From positions 248,001 through 312,000 of the forward strand of contig CP095846.1 of assembly GCA_023100825.1 (NCBI GenBank): a DNA stretch of 64,000 bases, given 5' to 3'. Under the pieces are notes generated by a model that had not been told where the DNA came from, ran no database searches, and worked only from the letters and a program-made list of their open reading frames with translations. This DNA is from Nocardioidaceae bacterium SCSIO 66511. GTDB lineage: Bacteria; Actinomycetota; Actinomycetes; Propionibacteriales; Nocardioidaceae. Shown in pieces: positions 51,852-60,154 of the stretch. Position numbers and translations under genes: made by a program. Every line of letters starts with the position of its first letter. Positions within the stretch are counted from its first letter, which is position 1.

Positions 51852-52801
51852 CCGACTTGCTCGACACGAGCATCGACCGGACAGTCGTTCTCGGGTACAC
51901 CCGCGTGGGCTTCGCGCTTAGGAAACAGTGGTGGCCGGCCGATCCACCCCCTGGCGCGCTCACGGACCGGCATGTGCTGGTGACCGGAGCGACTTCCGGG
52001 ATAGGGCAGGCTGCCGCTGTGGGACTCGCTCGCCTGGGAGCGACGGTGCATGCGCTGGGACGCGATCATGACCGTACGGCGCGCGCAGCGCAGCACGTTG
52101 TGGATCGCGTACCCGGAGCCCACGTCGAGGTCGAGGTCTGCGACGTCTCGAGCCTGGACGCCGTGCGAACCTTCGCCGAGGACTTCGGCAGTCGCGTCGA
52201 GCGCCTACACGCGTTGCTTCACAACGCGGGCGCGTTGACGCAGCAACGCACCGTTACCCCGGAGGGCAACGAGCTGACCCTCGCCACCCACGTGCTCGGC
52301 CCATTCCTGCTGACCGAGCTGCTCACCGCGTCTCTGCGCGCCGACGGCGATGCTCGCGTCCTGTTCACCTCCTCGGGTGGCATGTATGCGGAATCTCTGC
52401 ACGGCGACGACCCCCAGTACGAGCGTGGAACCTACTCCGGCACGACCGCGTACGCACGCACGAAACGTATGCAGGTATCGCTCGCAGAGCTGATGGCCGA
52501 GCACATGCGTCCCAAAGCCGTCGCCGTGCACAGCATGCACCCTGGCTGGGTCGATACTCCCGGCGTGCAGGAGAGCCTGCCCCGGTTTCGCGCCCTGACC
52601 GGTCCGCTGCTGCGTAACGACGAGCAGGGCGCCGACACCCTGGTGTGGCTGTCGGCGGCCGCCGAGGCGACGTCCAGAACGGGACTGTTCTGGCACGACC
52701 GCCGCGCCCGCCCGACAACGTATGGTCCATGGCCTCGCCAGGCCGACAGCGAACGGCAGCAGCTATGGGATTTCTGTGTCCGCATGACGGCGAGCGTCTG
52801 A
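51842..52801 (+). CDS. Short-chain dehydrogenase/reductase
   Basis: A 319-residue classical SDR: VLVTGATSGIGQAAAVGLAR at the dinucleotide site, LHNAGALT, FTSSGGMY with the catalytic Ser and YARTKRMQ (Tyr-x-x-x-Lys). A 45-residue N-terminal extension precedes the fold. It overlaps the CFA-synthase-like gene by ten bases and probably acts on the same lipid or stress pathway. Confidence 0.9.
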   Translation: MGITDLLDTSIDRTVVLGYTRVGFALRKQWWPADPPPGALTDRHVLVTGATSGIGQAAAVGLARLGATVHALGRDHDRTARAAQHVVDRVPGAHVEVEVCDVSSLDAVRTFAEDFGSRVERLHALLHNAGALTQQRTVTPEGNELTLATHVLGPFLLTELLTASLRADGDARVLFTSSGGMYAESLHGDDPQYERGTYSGTTAYARTKRMQVSLAELMAEHMRPKAVAVHSMHPGWVDTPGVQESLPRFRALTGPLLRNDEQGADTLVWLSAAAEATSRTGLFWHDRRARPTTYGPWPRQADSERQQLWDFCVRMTASV

Positions 52802-52802
52802 G

Positions 52803-53189
52803 ATGTTTCAGCGCTTCGAGTTCGACTTCGACCTGTCCTATCGCCTGCCGGCCCTGCTGTTCGGCGTGAGACCGACAACCGCCTACACCGACGTTGGCGA
52901 CGAAGATCTGCATGTCCGCTTCGGACCGTGGCGGCTGCGCACGTCGCTGGCAAATATCTCCGGATGCGAACAGACGCACCGTTTTGCCTTCCTGAAGACG
53001 GCCGGACCGCCCCGGCTATCCCTGGCGGATCGCGGCGTGACGTTCGCGACCAACGGGCGGCGGGCGGTATGCGTACGTTTCCATGAGCCAGTCGCGGCGA
53101 TCGAACGATCGGGACGGCTTCGACATCCTGGTGCAACGCTGACAGTGGCGGACCCTGCGGCGTTGATCGCCGCGCTTGAGGAAGGCTGA
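52803..53189 (+). CDS. Small beta-rich hypothetical protein
   Basis: A 128-residue protein one base after the SDR stop. It is beta-rich (FEFDFDLSYRLPALLFGVRP, YTDVGDEDLHVRFGPWRLRT) with a PH-like pattern. I recognise no family with confidence. The position between SDR and photolyase genes recurs in related light-response clusters. Confidence 0.65.
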   Translation: MFQRFEFDFDLSYRLPALLFGVRPTTAYTDVGDEDLHVRFGPWRLRTSLANISGCEQTHRFAFLKTAGPPRLSLADRGVTFATNGRRAVCVRFHEPVAAIERSGRLRHPGATLTVADPAALIAALEEG

Positions 53190-53206
53190 TTGTCCATACG
53201 CCGAGT

Positions 53207-54537
53207 GTGATGTGGTTTCGTCGCGACCTTCGGCTTCGCGACAATCCTGCGTTGGCGTCGGCGGTCGCGGACGCCGGTGACGGTCGTGTTGTTCCGTTGT
53301 TCGTGCTGGACCGGAGGTTGTGGGGCCGGCGGGTGCCGCGAGGCGCGCGTATCTGAATGCGAGCCTGTCTCGGCTCGGTGAGAGCGTCGGTGGCCTGCAG
53401 CTGCGGCGGGGCGATCCGGTCGAGGAGGTCGTCTCGGTGGCTCGTGCGGCCGGCGCGGCTGCTGTGTATGTGACCGAGGACTTCGGCCCGTACGGCGTTC
53501 GGCGTGACGATGCGGTCGAGGCGGCGCTCGCGTGGCACGGTATCGACCTGGTCCGCAGCGGCTCGCCATACGCCGTTGCGCCCGGTGCGGTGCTCAACGG
53601 CAGCGGCGACCCGTACCAGGTGTTCACTCCGTACTCCCACGCGTGGCGCGAGCACGGCTGGGACGCGCCGGTCGATCCCGGTGCGGCACCGACCTGGACC
53701 CGCCCGCTGAAGAGCCATCGGTTGTACGCGGCACCGGCGCCGGACGGGCTGTCGCTGCCCGAAGCCGGGGACGACGCCGCGCGGCAACGCTGGGCCGGCT
53801 TCCTCGGGCACCGTCTCGACGGGTACGGCTCCGCGCGCAACCGACCCGACCTGGATCGCACCTCACGGATGTCGGTGCACCTGAAATGGGGCGAGATCCA
53901 CCCGCGGACGATGCTGGCCGACCTGTCCGCACACGGCGACGACGCGTCCCGGTACCGCACCGAGCTCGCCTGGCGCGACTTCTACGCCGACGTGCTGTGG
54001 CGGCAACCGGCCACCGCCCACGAGTACCTGAAGCCGCAGTTCGCCCGGATGGAATACGACGAACCGCGGGACCGGTTCGACGCCTGGCGCGACGGCAGGA
54101 CCGGCTATCCGATCGTCGACGCCGGGATGCGTCAGCTCAGGAACGAGGGCTGGATGCACAACCGGGTACGGATGATCGTGGCCAGCTTCCTGGTCAAGGA
54201 CCTGCACATCGAGTGGCAACACGGAGCACGCCACTTCATGCGGCACCTCGTCGACGGCGACCTCGCCTCCAACCAGCACGGATGGCAGTGGACCGCCGGC
54301 TGCGGCACCGACGCCGCACCGTACTTCCGGATATTCAACCCCACCACCCAGGGCCACCGCTTCGACCCCGACGGCGACTACGTCCGCCGCCACGTACCGG
54401 AACTGCGGGACCACGACCCGGCGACCATCCACGAACCCTGGAAGACCGGAACCGGCCCCACCGGCTACACGCCACCGATCATCAACCACGCCGACGAACG
54501 CAGGGAGTCACTGCGCCGCCTCCAGGACCTCGAGTAG
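53207..54537 (+). pseudogene. phr: Deoxyribodipyrimidine photolyase with a one-base frameshift
   Basis: The N-terminus opens at GTG 53207 or ATG 53210 (MWFRRDLRLRDNPALASA, VPLFVLDRRLWG). The frame then fails in the GGGG run at 53322-53325 and stops soon after. Deleting one G short, or adding a base there, joins it to the downstream frame, PAGAARRAYLNASLSRLGE, which runs to 54537. The rest is a complete photolyase core: VHLKWGEIHPRTML, ELAWRDFYADVLWRQP, YPIVDAGMRQLRNEGWMHNR, FLVKDLHIEWQHGARHFM and YFRIFNPTTQG, with FAD-binding residues intact. It repairs UV dimers with light. A sequencing error in the homopolymer is possible. Confidence 0.88.
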
Positions 54538-54735
54538 AAGCAGCGGCGGTAGATGCCGACGTGAGCTGCCCCAACGGCGCAACCCTCGGCCCACGGCCCT
54601 CGATGGGTGGCGCGGCATTCGCAGGATCCTGTCATCCCTCAGGGGCCGATGCCGGCAGAGCACGGAGCCTGATTGCGCCCAGACGCCGACCGGAGCCCGC
54701 ATGGTCTCCGGGATCCGGGGTGCTTCGACAACATG
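54538..54735. other. Gap between photolyase and the stress operon promoter
   Basis: No gene is supported here. It is followed by the AT-rich promoter block. The base composition is ordinary for this genome until about 54720, where AT content rises sharply. Confidence 0.4.
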
Positions 54736-54766
54736 TTGAAATATATCTTTACACTGGATGTAGATA
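54736..54766 (+). promoter_or_regulatory. Promoter with a 19-bp spacer before the PPOX gene
   Basis: TTGAAA (54736-54741) and TAGATA (54761-54766) are separated by 19 bases. Normal spacing is 17; the elongated spacer is characteristic of promoters activated by MerR proteins, which retwist the DNA. The octamer GATGTAGA lies in the right part. An AGGAGG follows at 54775-54780 without a near start codon. Confidence 0.6.
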
Positions 54767-54881
54767 CGAACAAAAGGAGGACGCGGAGCAAACGGCGCTG
54801 CTCATCCGAGCAGACCCGTGACGAATGATCGACCTAGCCGTTCGCAACCAGCATCGACGTTGTGACGAGGAAGGACACAGA

Positions 54882-55526
54882 ATGTCAGACCAGCACGAAA
54901 AGGCCGTTGATCATCTCACCGCCCTGATGAGCCGCGCTCGACTGTGCATGCTGACGACGACGACCGCCGATGGCCGACAGGCGAGTCGTCCGATGGCACT
55001 GCAGGAAGTCGAGTTCGACGGGGACCTGTGGTTCTTCGCCGACGACACCTCCGCAAAAGTCCGCCAGATCGCCGAGCATCCACAGGTCAACGTCGCTTTC
55101 TCTGACAACAAGGACGGTGAATGGACCTCGATCTCAGGGCCTGCGCTCCTCGTTCACGATCGCGAGAAGGCCGAGGCGCTCTGGTCCTCGCCGCTCAAGG
55201 CCCGGTTTCCCGACGGGATCGAGACGCCTGGGCTGAGTCTGATCAAGGTTCATGCGGAAAGCGCCGAGTACTGGGAAGGCCCGAATAGCAAAGTCGTTCG
55301 GCTGCTCGGCGCCGCCCGAGCAGCGGCTGCCGGTGACCCGACCAGGTTCCCCGGGCCGCAACGAGGAAATCCGCCTATGAGCGATCAACAGCATGAAGTC
55401 GATTCCAAGGCCTCGCTGGCGGCAAACAGCACCTGGGCGAGGGCAGCAGAAGGAGGACCGCCGAAGCGAGGGCCGGCGTCACCGCAGAAGCCTACCCATC
55501 GACCCGCGCACTGGAAGACACCATGA
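54882..55526 (+). CDS. General stress PPOX-type flavin-binding protein
   Basis: A 214-residue protein from ATG 54882 with AAGGA six bases upstream. The split-barrel fold of pyridoxamine-phosphate-oxidase-like/general stress protein 26 members is visible: SRARLCMLTTTTADGRQASR, DLWFFADDTSAKVRQIAEHP and VHAESAEYWEGPNSKVV. The last 65 residues are a disordered Pro/Lys-rich tail not seen in most members. Its stop overlaps the SRPBCC-epimerase ATG. Confidence 0.85.
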   Translation: MSDQHEKAVDHLTALMSRARLCMLTTTTADGRQASRPMALQEVEFDGDLWFFADDTSAKVRQIAEHPQVNVAFSDNKDGEWTSISGPALLVHDREKAEALWSSPLKARFPDGIETPGLSLIKVHAESAEYWEGPNSKVVRLLGAARAAAAGDPTRFPGPQRGNPPMSDQQHEVDSKASLAANSTWARAAEGGPPKRGPASPQKPTHRPAHWKTP

Positions 55527-56863
55527 GTCTCATCCACTCCACCGAGGTGGCTGCGCCGATCGATGACGTTTTCGGCTGGCACCAGCGACCTGGCGCCGTC
55601 GATCGGTTGACGCCACCGTGGCAGCCGGTACGGGTCGTGGCCGAAGCTGACTCGATTCGCGACGGTCGAGCGGTACTCGCCTTGCCCGGTCCGCTGCGCT
55701 GGGTCGCGCAGCACGACGCGGACGGTTACCGGCCGCCACGACAATTCGTGGACCAGCTCACCTCGGGGCTCCTGGGCTCAGTCCTGAGCTGGCGACACAC
55801 TCACGAGTTCGCCGCCGTTTCCGAGAAGTCCACGCGCGTCACCGACATCGTCCAGACCCCGCTCCCGGCGGCCATGCTGCGGTCGATGTTCGAGTACCGT
55901 CACCGTCAGCTCGCCGACGACCTTGCCGCGAACGAGCGTGCACGCAAGCACGATGACGCGCCGCTCGCCGTGGCCGTCACTGGATCCTCCGGGCTGGTCG
56001 GGAAGGCACTGACAGCGGCGCTGTCGACCGCTGGACATCGGGTGGTCCGGCTGGTCCGGCGGCCCGCGAGTGCGTCCGGAGAGCGACAGTGGGACCCGAC
56101 CGACCCTGCTCCGGACCTGCTCGACGGTGTCGACGCGGTCGTCCACCTCGCGGGAGCTCCCATCGCGGGCCGCTTCACCGACCGTCACAAGCAGCAGGTG
56201 TACGGCAGCCGGGTCGGCCCGACCCGCAAGCTCGCCCAACTGGCTGCCGACAGCGATATCAGGACGTTCGTGTCGGCCTCGGCGATCGGCTACTACGGTC
56301 CCGACCGGGGAGACGAGCGGCTCGCCGAGTCCAGCGAATCTGGTGCGGGCTTTCTTGCTGAGCTGGTGCAGGACTGGGAGGCCGACTGCGAACCGGCTCG
56401 CGCCGCCGGGCTGCGCGTTGTGAACGTGCGTACCGGTGTGGTGCAGTCGCCGTCGGGTGGCATGTTGCGGCTGCTGTGGCCGATCTTCGCCGCGGGCCTC
56501 GGCGGTCGTATTGGCGACGGAATGCAGTGGATGGCATGGATCGGTATCGACGACGTCGTCGACATCTACCACCGGGCCCTGCTCGACGACGCCATGGCCG
56601 GTCCGGTCAACGCCGTCGCACCGAACGCCGTGCGCAATGACGAGTACACCCGCACTCTCGGTCACGTTCTGCGCCGGCCCACTGTTTTGCCTGTCCCGGC
56701 CATCGGCCCACGCCTGCTGCTGGCGAACGAGGGTGCACGTGAGGTCGCCAGGGCCAACCAACGCGTCGAGCCGCGCTGGCTGGTGGAGCACGATCACGTC
56801 TTCCGCCAGCCGACACTCGAGGCCGCCCTGAGCCACGTTCTCGGGAAGACGGTCCTCACCTGA
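55523..56863 (+). CDS. SRPBCC plus TIGR01777 epimerase fusion
   Basis: A 446-residue protein starting inside the stop of the PPOX gene (ATGA). Residues 1-150 are a polyketide-cyclase/SRPBCC domain (STEVAAPIDDVFGWHQRPGA). The rest is a TIGR01777/YfcH-type extended SDR: VAVTGSSGLVGKALTAALST, VVHLAGAPIAGRFTDRHKQQ, VSASAIGYYGPDRGDE, RTGVVQSPSGGML. The fusion is a known architecture. It probably uses a lipid or hydrophobic substrate passed from the SRPBCC domain. Confidence 0.88.
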   Translation: MSLIHSTEVAAPIDDVFGWHQRPGAVDRLTPPWQPVRVVAEADSIRDGRAVLALPGPLRWVAQHDADGYRPPRQFVDQLTSGLLGSVLSWRHTHEFAAVSEKSTRVTDIVQTPLPAAMLRSMFEYRHRQLADDLAANERARKHDDAPLAVAVTGSSGLVGKALTAALSTAGHRVVRLVRRPASASGERQWDPTDPAPDLLDGVDAVVHLAGAPIAGRFTDRHKQQVYGSRVGPTRKLAQLAADSDIRTFVSASAIGYYGPDRGDERLAESSESGAGFLAELVQDWEADCEPARAAGLRVVNVRTGVVQSPSGGMLRLLWPIFAAGLGGRIGDGMQWMAWIGIDDVVDIYHRALLDDAMAGPVNAVAPNAVRNDEYTRTLGHVLRRPTVLPVPAIGPRLLLANEGAREVARANQRVEPRWLVEHDHVFRQPTLEAALSHVLGKTVLT

Positions 56864-56980
56864 AGTTTGTAGCAGCAATGACGGTGAGGCGATCAGCGTC
56901 ACCGGGAACCGGGAGGTGTCGAATCGGCGAACAACTCAGATGCACATTTCAGATCGAGGACGAAAGTAGGTTGAGAACAG

Positions 56981-57574
56981 ATGACTTCTGACAACGGCAC
57001 CCGCGTCAACGACCGCTCGGACGCTGGCTCGTTCACTGTGCCGAGCCTGGCAATCGAGAAGGGTCAGGAGGTCGCGGAGATACTGCAGGCACGGCTGAAC
57101 GCGCTGAATGACTTGATGTTGACGCTCAAGCACGTGCACTGGAACGTGGTGGGGCCACACTTCATCGCGGTGCACGAGATGATCGACCCGCACGTGGATG
57201 AAGTCCGCGCGATGGTAGATGAGACCGCCGAGCGAATCGCGACCCTCGGCGGTTCACCGACGGGAACATCCGGACATATCGTCGAGCACCGGTCATGGGA
57301 TGACTACGCGCTCGGACGAGCAACGACCAACGAGCATCTCGGCGCACTCGACCTCGTCTACGAAGGGCTGATCGGCGATCATCGTGCGGCGCAGCACGCA
57401 ACGTCCGATCTCGACCCGGTCAGCGAAGACATGATCATCGGACAGCTGCGTCAGCTGGAGCTGTTCCAGTGGTTCATTCGCGCACACCTGGAGAATGTGA
57501 AGGGCAGCCTCGCGACGGCATCCACCAGCACGGAGAAGGCGGCCGCAGCCCACGCGTCCCAAGCGTCTGACTAG
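56981..57574 (+). CDS. dps: Dps-family DNA-binding ferritin-like protein
   Basis: A 197-residue protein with a Dps core: LNALNDLMLTLKHVHWNVVG with the first ferroxidase His, FIAVHEMIDPHVDEVRAMVD with the other ligands, and AERIATLGGSPTG. The last helix ends in LRQLELFQWFIRAHLEN. N- and C-terminal tails are polar. It oxidises iron with peroxide and protects DNA. It fits the oxidative-stress content of the cluster. Confidence 0.93.
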   Translation: MTSDNGTRVNDRSDAGSFTVPSLAIEKGQEVAEILQARLNALNDLMLTLKHVHWNVVGPHFIAVHEMIDPHVDEVRAMVDETAERIATLGGSPTGTSGHIVEHRSWDDYALGRATTNEHLGALDLVYEGLIGDHRAAQHATSDLDPVSEDMIIGQLRQLELFQWFIRAHLENVKGSLATASTSTEKAAAAHASQASD

Positions 57575-57606
57575 GACGATCGGAGCAGGAACGAGAGGAT
57601 CCCCAC

Positions 57607-58506
57607 ATGCAGGTGCTGGTAGCGGGTGCGTCGGGTTTCGTCGGTCGGCGGCTGTGTTCGGCATTGGTAGACGCCGGGTACGACGTGCGCTCGATGACTC
57701 GGCACCCCGATACCTACGGTGGCTCCGGCCTTGCCGTCTACGGCGATGTGCACGATCCCTCGAGCCTGCCCGATGCGCTGCGCGGCTGCGAGACGGCGTA
57801 CTACCTGGTGCACTCGCTGGACTCACCCGACTTCGAGCGTCTCGACGCTGAGGCCGCGCAGTCGTTCGCCGAAACGGCCGCCGACGTCGGCGTGCGGCGG
57901 ATCATCTACCTCGGTGGCCTGGGAAGTGACGACGACGATCTGTCGACGCACCTGCGGAGTCGGCGGGAGGTGGAGGGCATTCTCGGTGCGGGCGGAGTCC
58001 CTGTCACCAGCCTTCGCGCCGGCATCATCGTCGGCCACGGCGGTATCTCGTGGGAACTCACCCGTCAGCTGGTCGAACATCTCCCGGCGATGGTGACGCC
58101 TCGCTGGGTACGCACGCGCACCCAGCCGATCGCGGTCGATGACGTCGTCCGATATCTCGTCGGCGTGCTCGAGGTCGAGGACACGGTCGGGCGGGCGTTC
58201 GAGATCGGCGGCCCCGAGGTGCTCAAGTACTTGACGATGATGCGGCGGCTGGCCGCGATCGAGGGCCGACCGATGCTGGTGGTTCCGGTACCGCTGCTGA
58301 GTCCGGGGCTATCGTCACGGTGGTTGTCCCTGGTCACCGACGTCGACACACAGACCGGCAGGGCCTTGATCAACTCGATGACCAACGAAGTCGTGGTCAC
58401 CGACGATTCGATCCGCTCACTGGTCTCGTTCGAGCCGATGGATTATGACACGGCCGTCTTACGGGCACTGGGTGAGCGTGCCAGGGGAGCGCGGGGGCGA
58501 CGATGA
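57607..58506 (+). CDS. NAD(P)-binding SDR (atypical SDR5-like)
   Basis: A 299-residue protein with an N-terminal VLVAGASGFVGRRLCSAL motif, YYLVHSLDSPDFERLDAEAA, IYLGGLGSDDDDLSTHL and a C-terminal substrate half. It is close to the NAD(P)-binding proteins annotated as NmrA-like or DUF2867-linked epimerases. The next gene overlaps its stop by four bases. Part of a three-gene unit with the CPBP protease and a YeeZ-like epimerase. Confidence 0.85.
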   Translation: MQVLVAGASGFVGRRLCSALVDAGYDVRSMTRHPDTYGGSGLAVYGDVHDPSSLPDALRGCETAYYLVHSLDSPDFERLDAEAAQSFAETAADVGVRRIIYLGGLGSDDDDLSTHLRSRREVEGILGAGGVPVTSLRAGIIVGHGGISWELTRQLVEHLPAMVTPRWVRTRTQPIAVDDVVRYLVGVLEVEDTVGRAFEIGGPEVLKYLTMMRRLAAIEGRPMLVVPVPLLSPGLSSRWLSLVTDVDTQTGRALINSMTNEVVVTDDSIRSLVSFEPMDYDTAVLRALGERARGARGRR

Positions 58507-59273
58507 AGGCCGCTCGTCCCCGGCGAATTCATGCCCGGCTGGACCGCATCGCCGGCCAGCTGCCCAAACCGTTGGCGCACCAGGTTGTCCGGGACCATTG
58601 CGAGTCCGACGAGGCGTTCCGCCGTCGTCGCCAGGTGGTGACTGGCGTCGGTCTGGCCGGCGCGAGCCTGCTGGGGGTCTCGCTGTCGTCGCCGCCCGGG
58701 TCGACTCGGTTCTACCTGCTCACCCTGGGAGTCGCGGGCACCTGGTTGACCGGCGCGCTCCGTTCCGGGCCGGTGCACCTGGGCTGGATCGAAACCCGCG
58801 ACGAGACCATCAGTCGTCCCGTCGTCGTCCCGGTACTCACTGGTGTCGCTGCCTTCGGCGTCTTCTACGCGGGCGCTCACGTCGTGCGGCGCATACCTGT
58901 TCTCAATGACGCGGTGGCTCGCATCATGCAGTTCGCGGACCGAGGGTCGTCACCGTTGGTGCTGCTGACCACCTGCGCGAATGGCATGGCCGAGGAAGTC
59001 TTCTTCCGCGGAGCCCTGTACTCGGCGGTTGGGGCCAATAGCCCCGTGCTCAAATCGACCGCTGCGTACACCGCCGCGACCCTCGCGACCCGGAACCCGG
59101 CACTCGTACTCGCAAGCTCGGTGATGGGAACGGTCTTCGGCCTGCAACGCCGTGCATCGGGCGGTATTCAGGCCCCCGCGCTGACTCACCTGACGTGGTC
59201 GGTCCTGATGTTGCGCTACCTGCCGCCGCTGTTCCGGCAACGGGCCGAGCGCCGGTCTCGAGCGAACCCGTGA
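58503..59273 (+). CDS. CPBP-family intramembrane metalloprotease
   Basis: A 256-residue membrane protein. Four or five membrane helices frame the abortive-infection/CAAX protease signature NGMAEEVFFRGALYSAVGAN (paired Glu and Arg), with the later His motif in ALTHLTWSVLML. It may process or degrade membrane proteins. It overlaps the SDR gene upstream and precedes the YeeZ-like epimerase gene by 17 bases. Confidence 0.87.
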   Translation: MKAARPRRIHARLDRIAGQLPKPLAHQVVRDHCESDEAFRRRRQVVTGVGLAGASLLGVSLSSPPGSTRFYLLTLGVAGTWLTGALRSGPVHLGWIETRDETISRPVVVPVLTGVAAFGVFYAGAHVVRRIPVLNDAVARIMQFADRGSSPLVLLTTCANGMAEEVFFRGALYSAVGANSPVLKSTAAYTAATLATRNPALVLASSVMGTVFGLQRRASGGIQAPALTHLTWSVLMLRYLPPLFRQRAERRSRANP

Positions 59274-59289
59274 TCGGCCGGGGTCGGCA

Positions 59290-60132
59290 ATGACTGTACT
59301 GATCGCCGGGTGCGGTGACCTCGGCACCGAGGCCGGCCTACGGTTTGCCTCGAGCGGCTTACGCGTCTACGGAGTACGCCGCTCGCCGCACAAGCTGCCC
59401 CCGGAGATCATCGGGATCGGATCTGACCTCAGCTGCGAAGTGCCGGACGTCCCGCCAGAGACCGAGGTCGTGGTCATGTCGACCACCGCCGACCGGAGAA
59501 CCGAACGCGCCTACCGCGCGGCCTACATCGACGCGCTCCTGAATCTGCTCGACGGGCTGAGACGTGCCCGTACCTATCCTCGGCGCTTCCTTCTCGTGTC
59601 CTCCACGTCCGTCTACGGCTCCAACGACGGTTGGATAGACGAAGACACACCCACCACACCCACGGTGGGTACCGCAGCAATCCTGCGTGACGCAGAGACC
59701 CTTCTCCAGCGACGCATGCCGCAAGCCACTCTGTTGCGCCTCGCTGGCTTGTACGGGCCCGGCCGCACGCGGCTCGTCGACCAGGTACGGAACGGATCAG
59801 CGGTGTTGAGCGGCCCCGATCGGTGGACCAACCGAATCCACCGCGACGACGCGGCGGCCGCGATCGTTCATCTGAGTACGATGAACCCTGAGCCAGATCC
59901 CGTCTACATCGGAGTCGATCGCGAGCCTGCGGCCCGCGGCGCAGTCCTGCGCTTTGTCGCCGACGAACTCGACATAGCACTGCCACCCGACGCCTCACAG
60001 GGTAGCGTCCGGCCCGAGGGAAAGCGTTGCCGCAACGACCGCCTGATCGCGAGTGGCCTCCAATACCGGTATCCCACCTACCGTGAGGGATACCGCGCGA
60101 TCCTCGCGGGCGACGGCGTACGTCATCCGTGA
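59290..60132 (+). CDS. YeeZ-like NAD-dependent epimerase
   Basis: A 280-residue extended SDR: VLIAGCGDLGTEAGLRFASS opens the Rossmann fold, LLVSSTSVYGSNDGWIDEDT is the active-site strand, and GKRCRNDRLIASGLQYRYPT near the C-terminus is characteristic of the SDR_a4/YeeZ group. It ends the SDR-protease-epimerase unit. Confidence 0.88.
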   Translation: MTVLIAGCGDLGTEAGLRFASSGLRVYGVRRSPHKLPPEIIGIGSDLSCEVPDVPPETEVVVMSTTADRRTERAYRAAYIDALLNLLDGLRRARTYPRRFLLVSSTSVYGSNDGWIDEDTPTTPTVGTAAILRDAETLLQRRMPQATLLRLAGLYGPGRTRLVDQVRNGSAVLSGPDRWTNRIHRDDAAAAIVHLSTMNPEPDPVYIGVDREPAARGAVLRFVADELDIALPPDASQGSVRPEGKRCRNDRLIASGLQYRYPTYREGYRAILAGDGVRHP

Positions 60133-60154
60133 CGATCCGTCAGCCCACGGTCGG

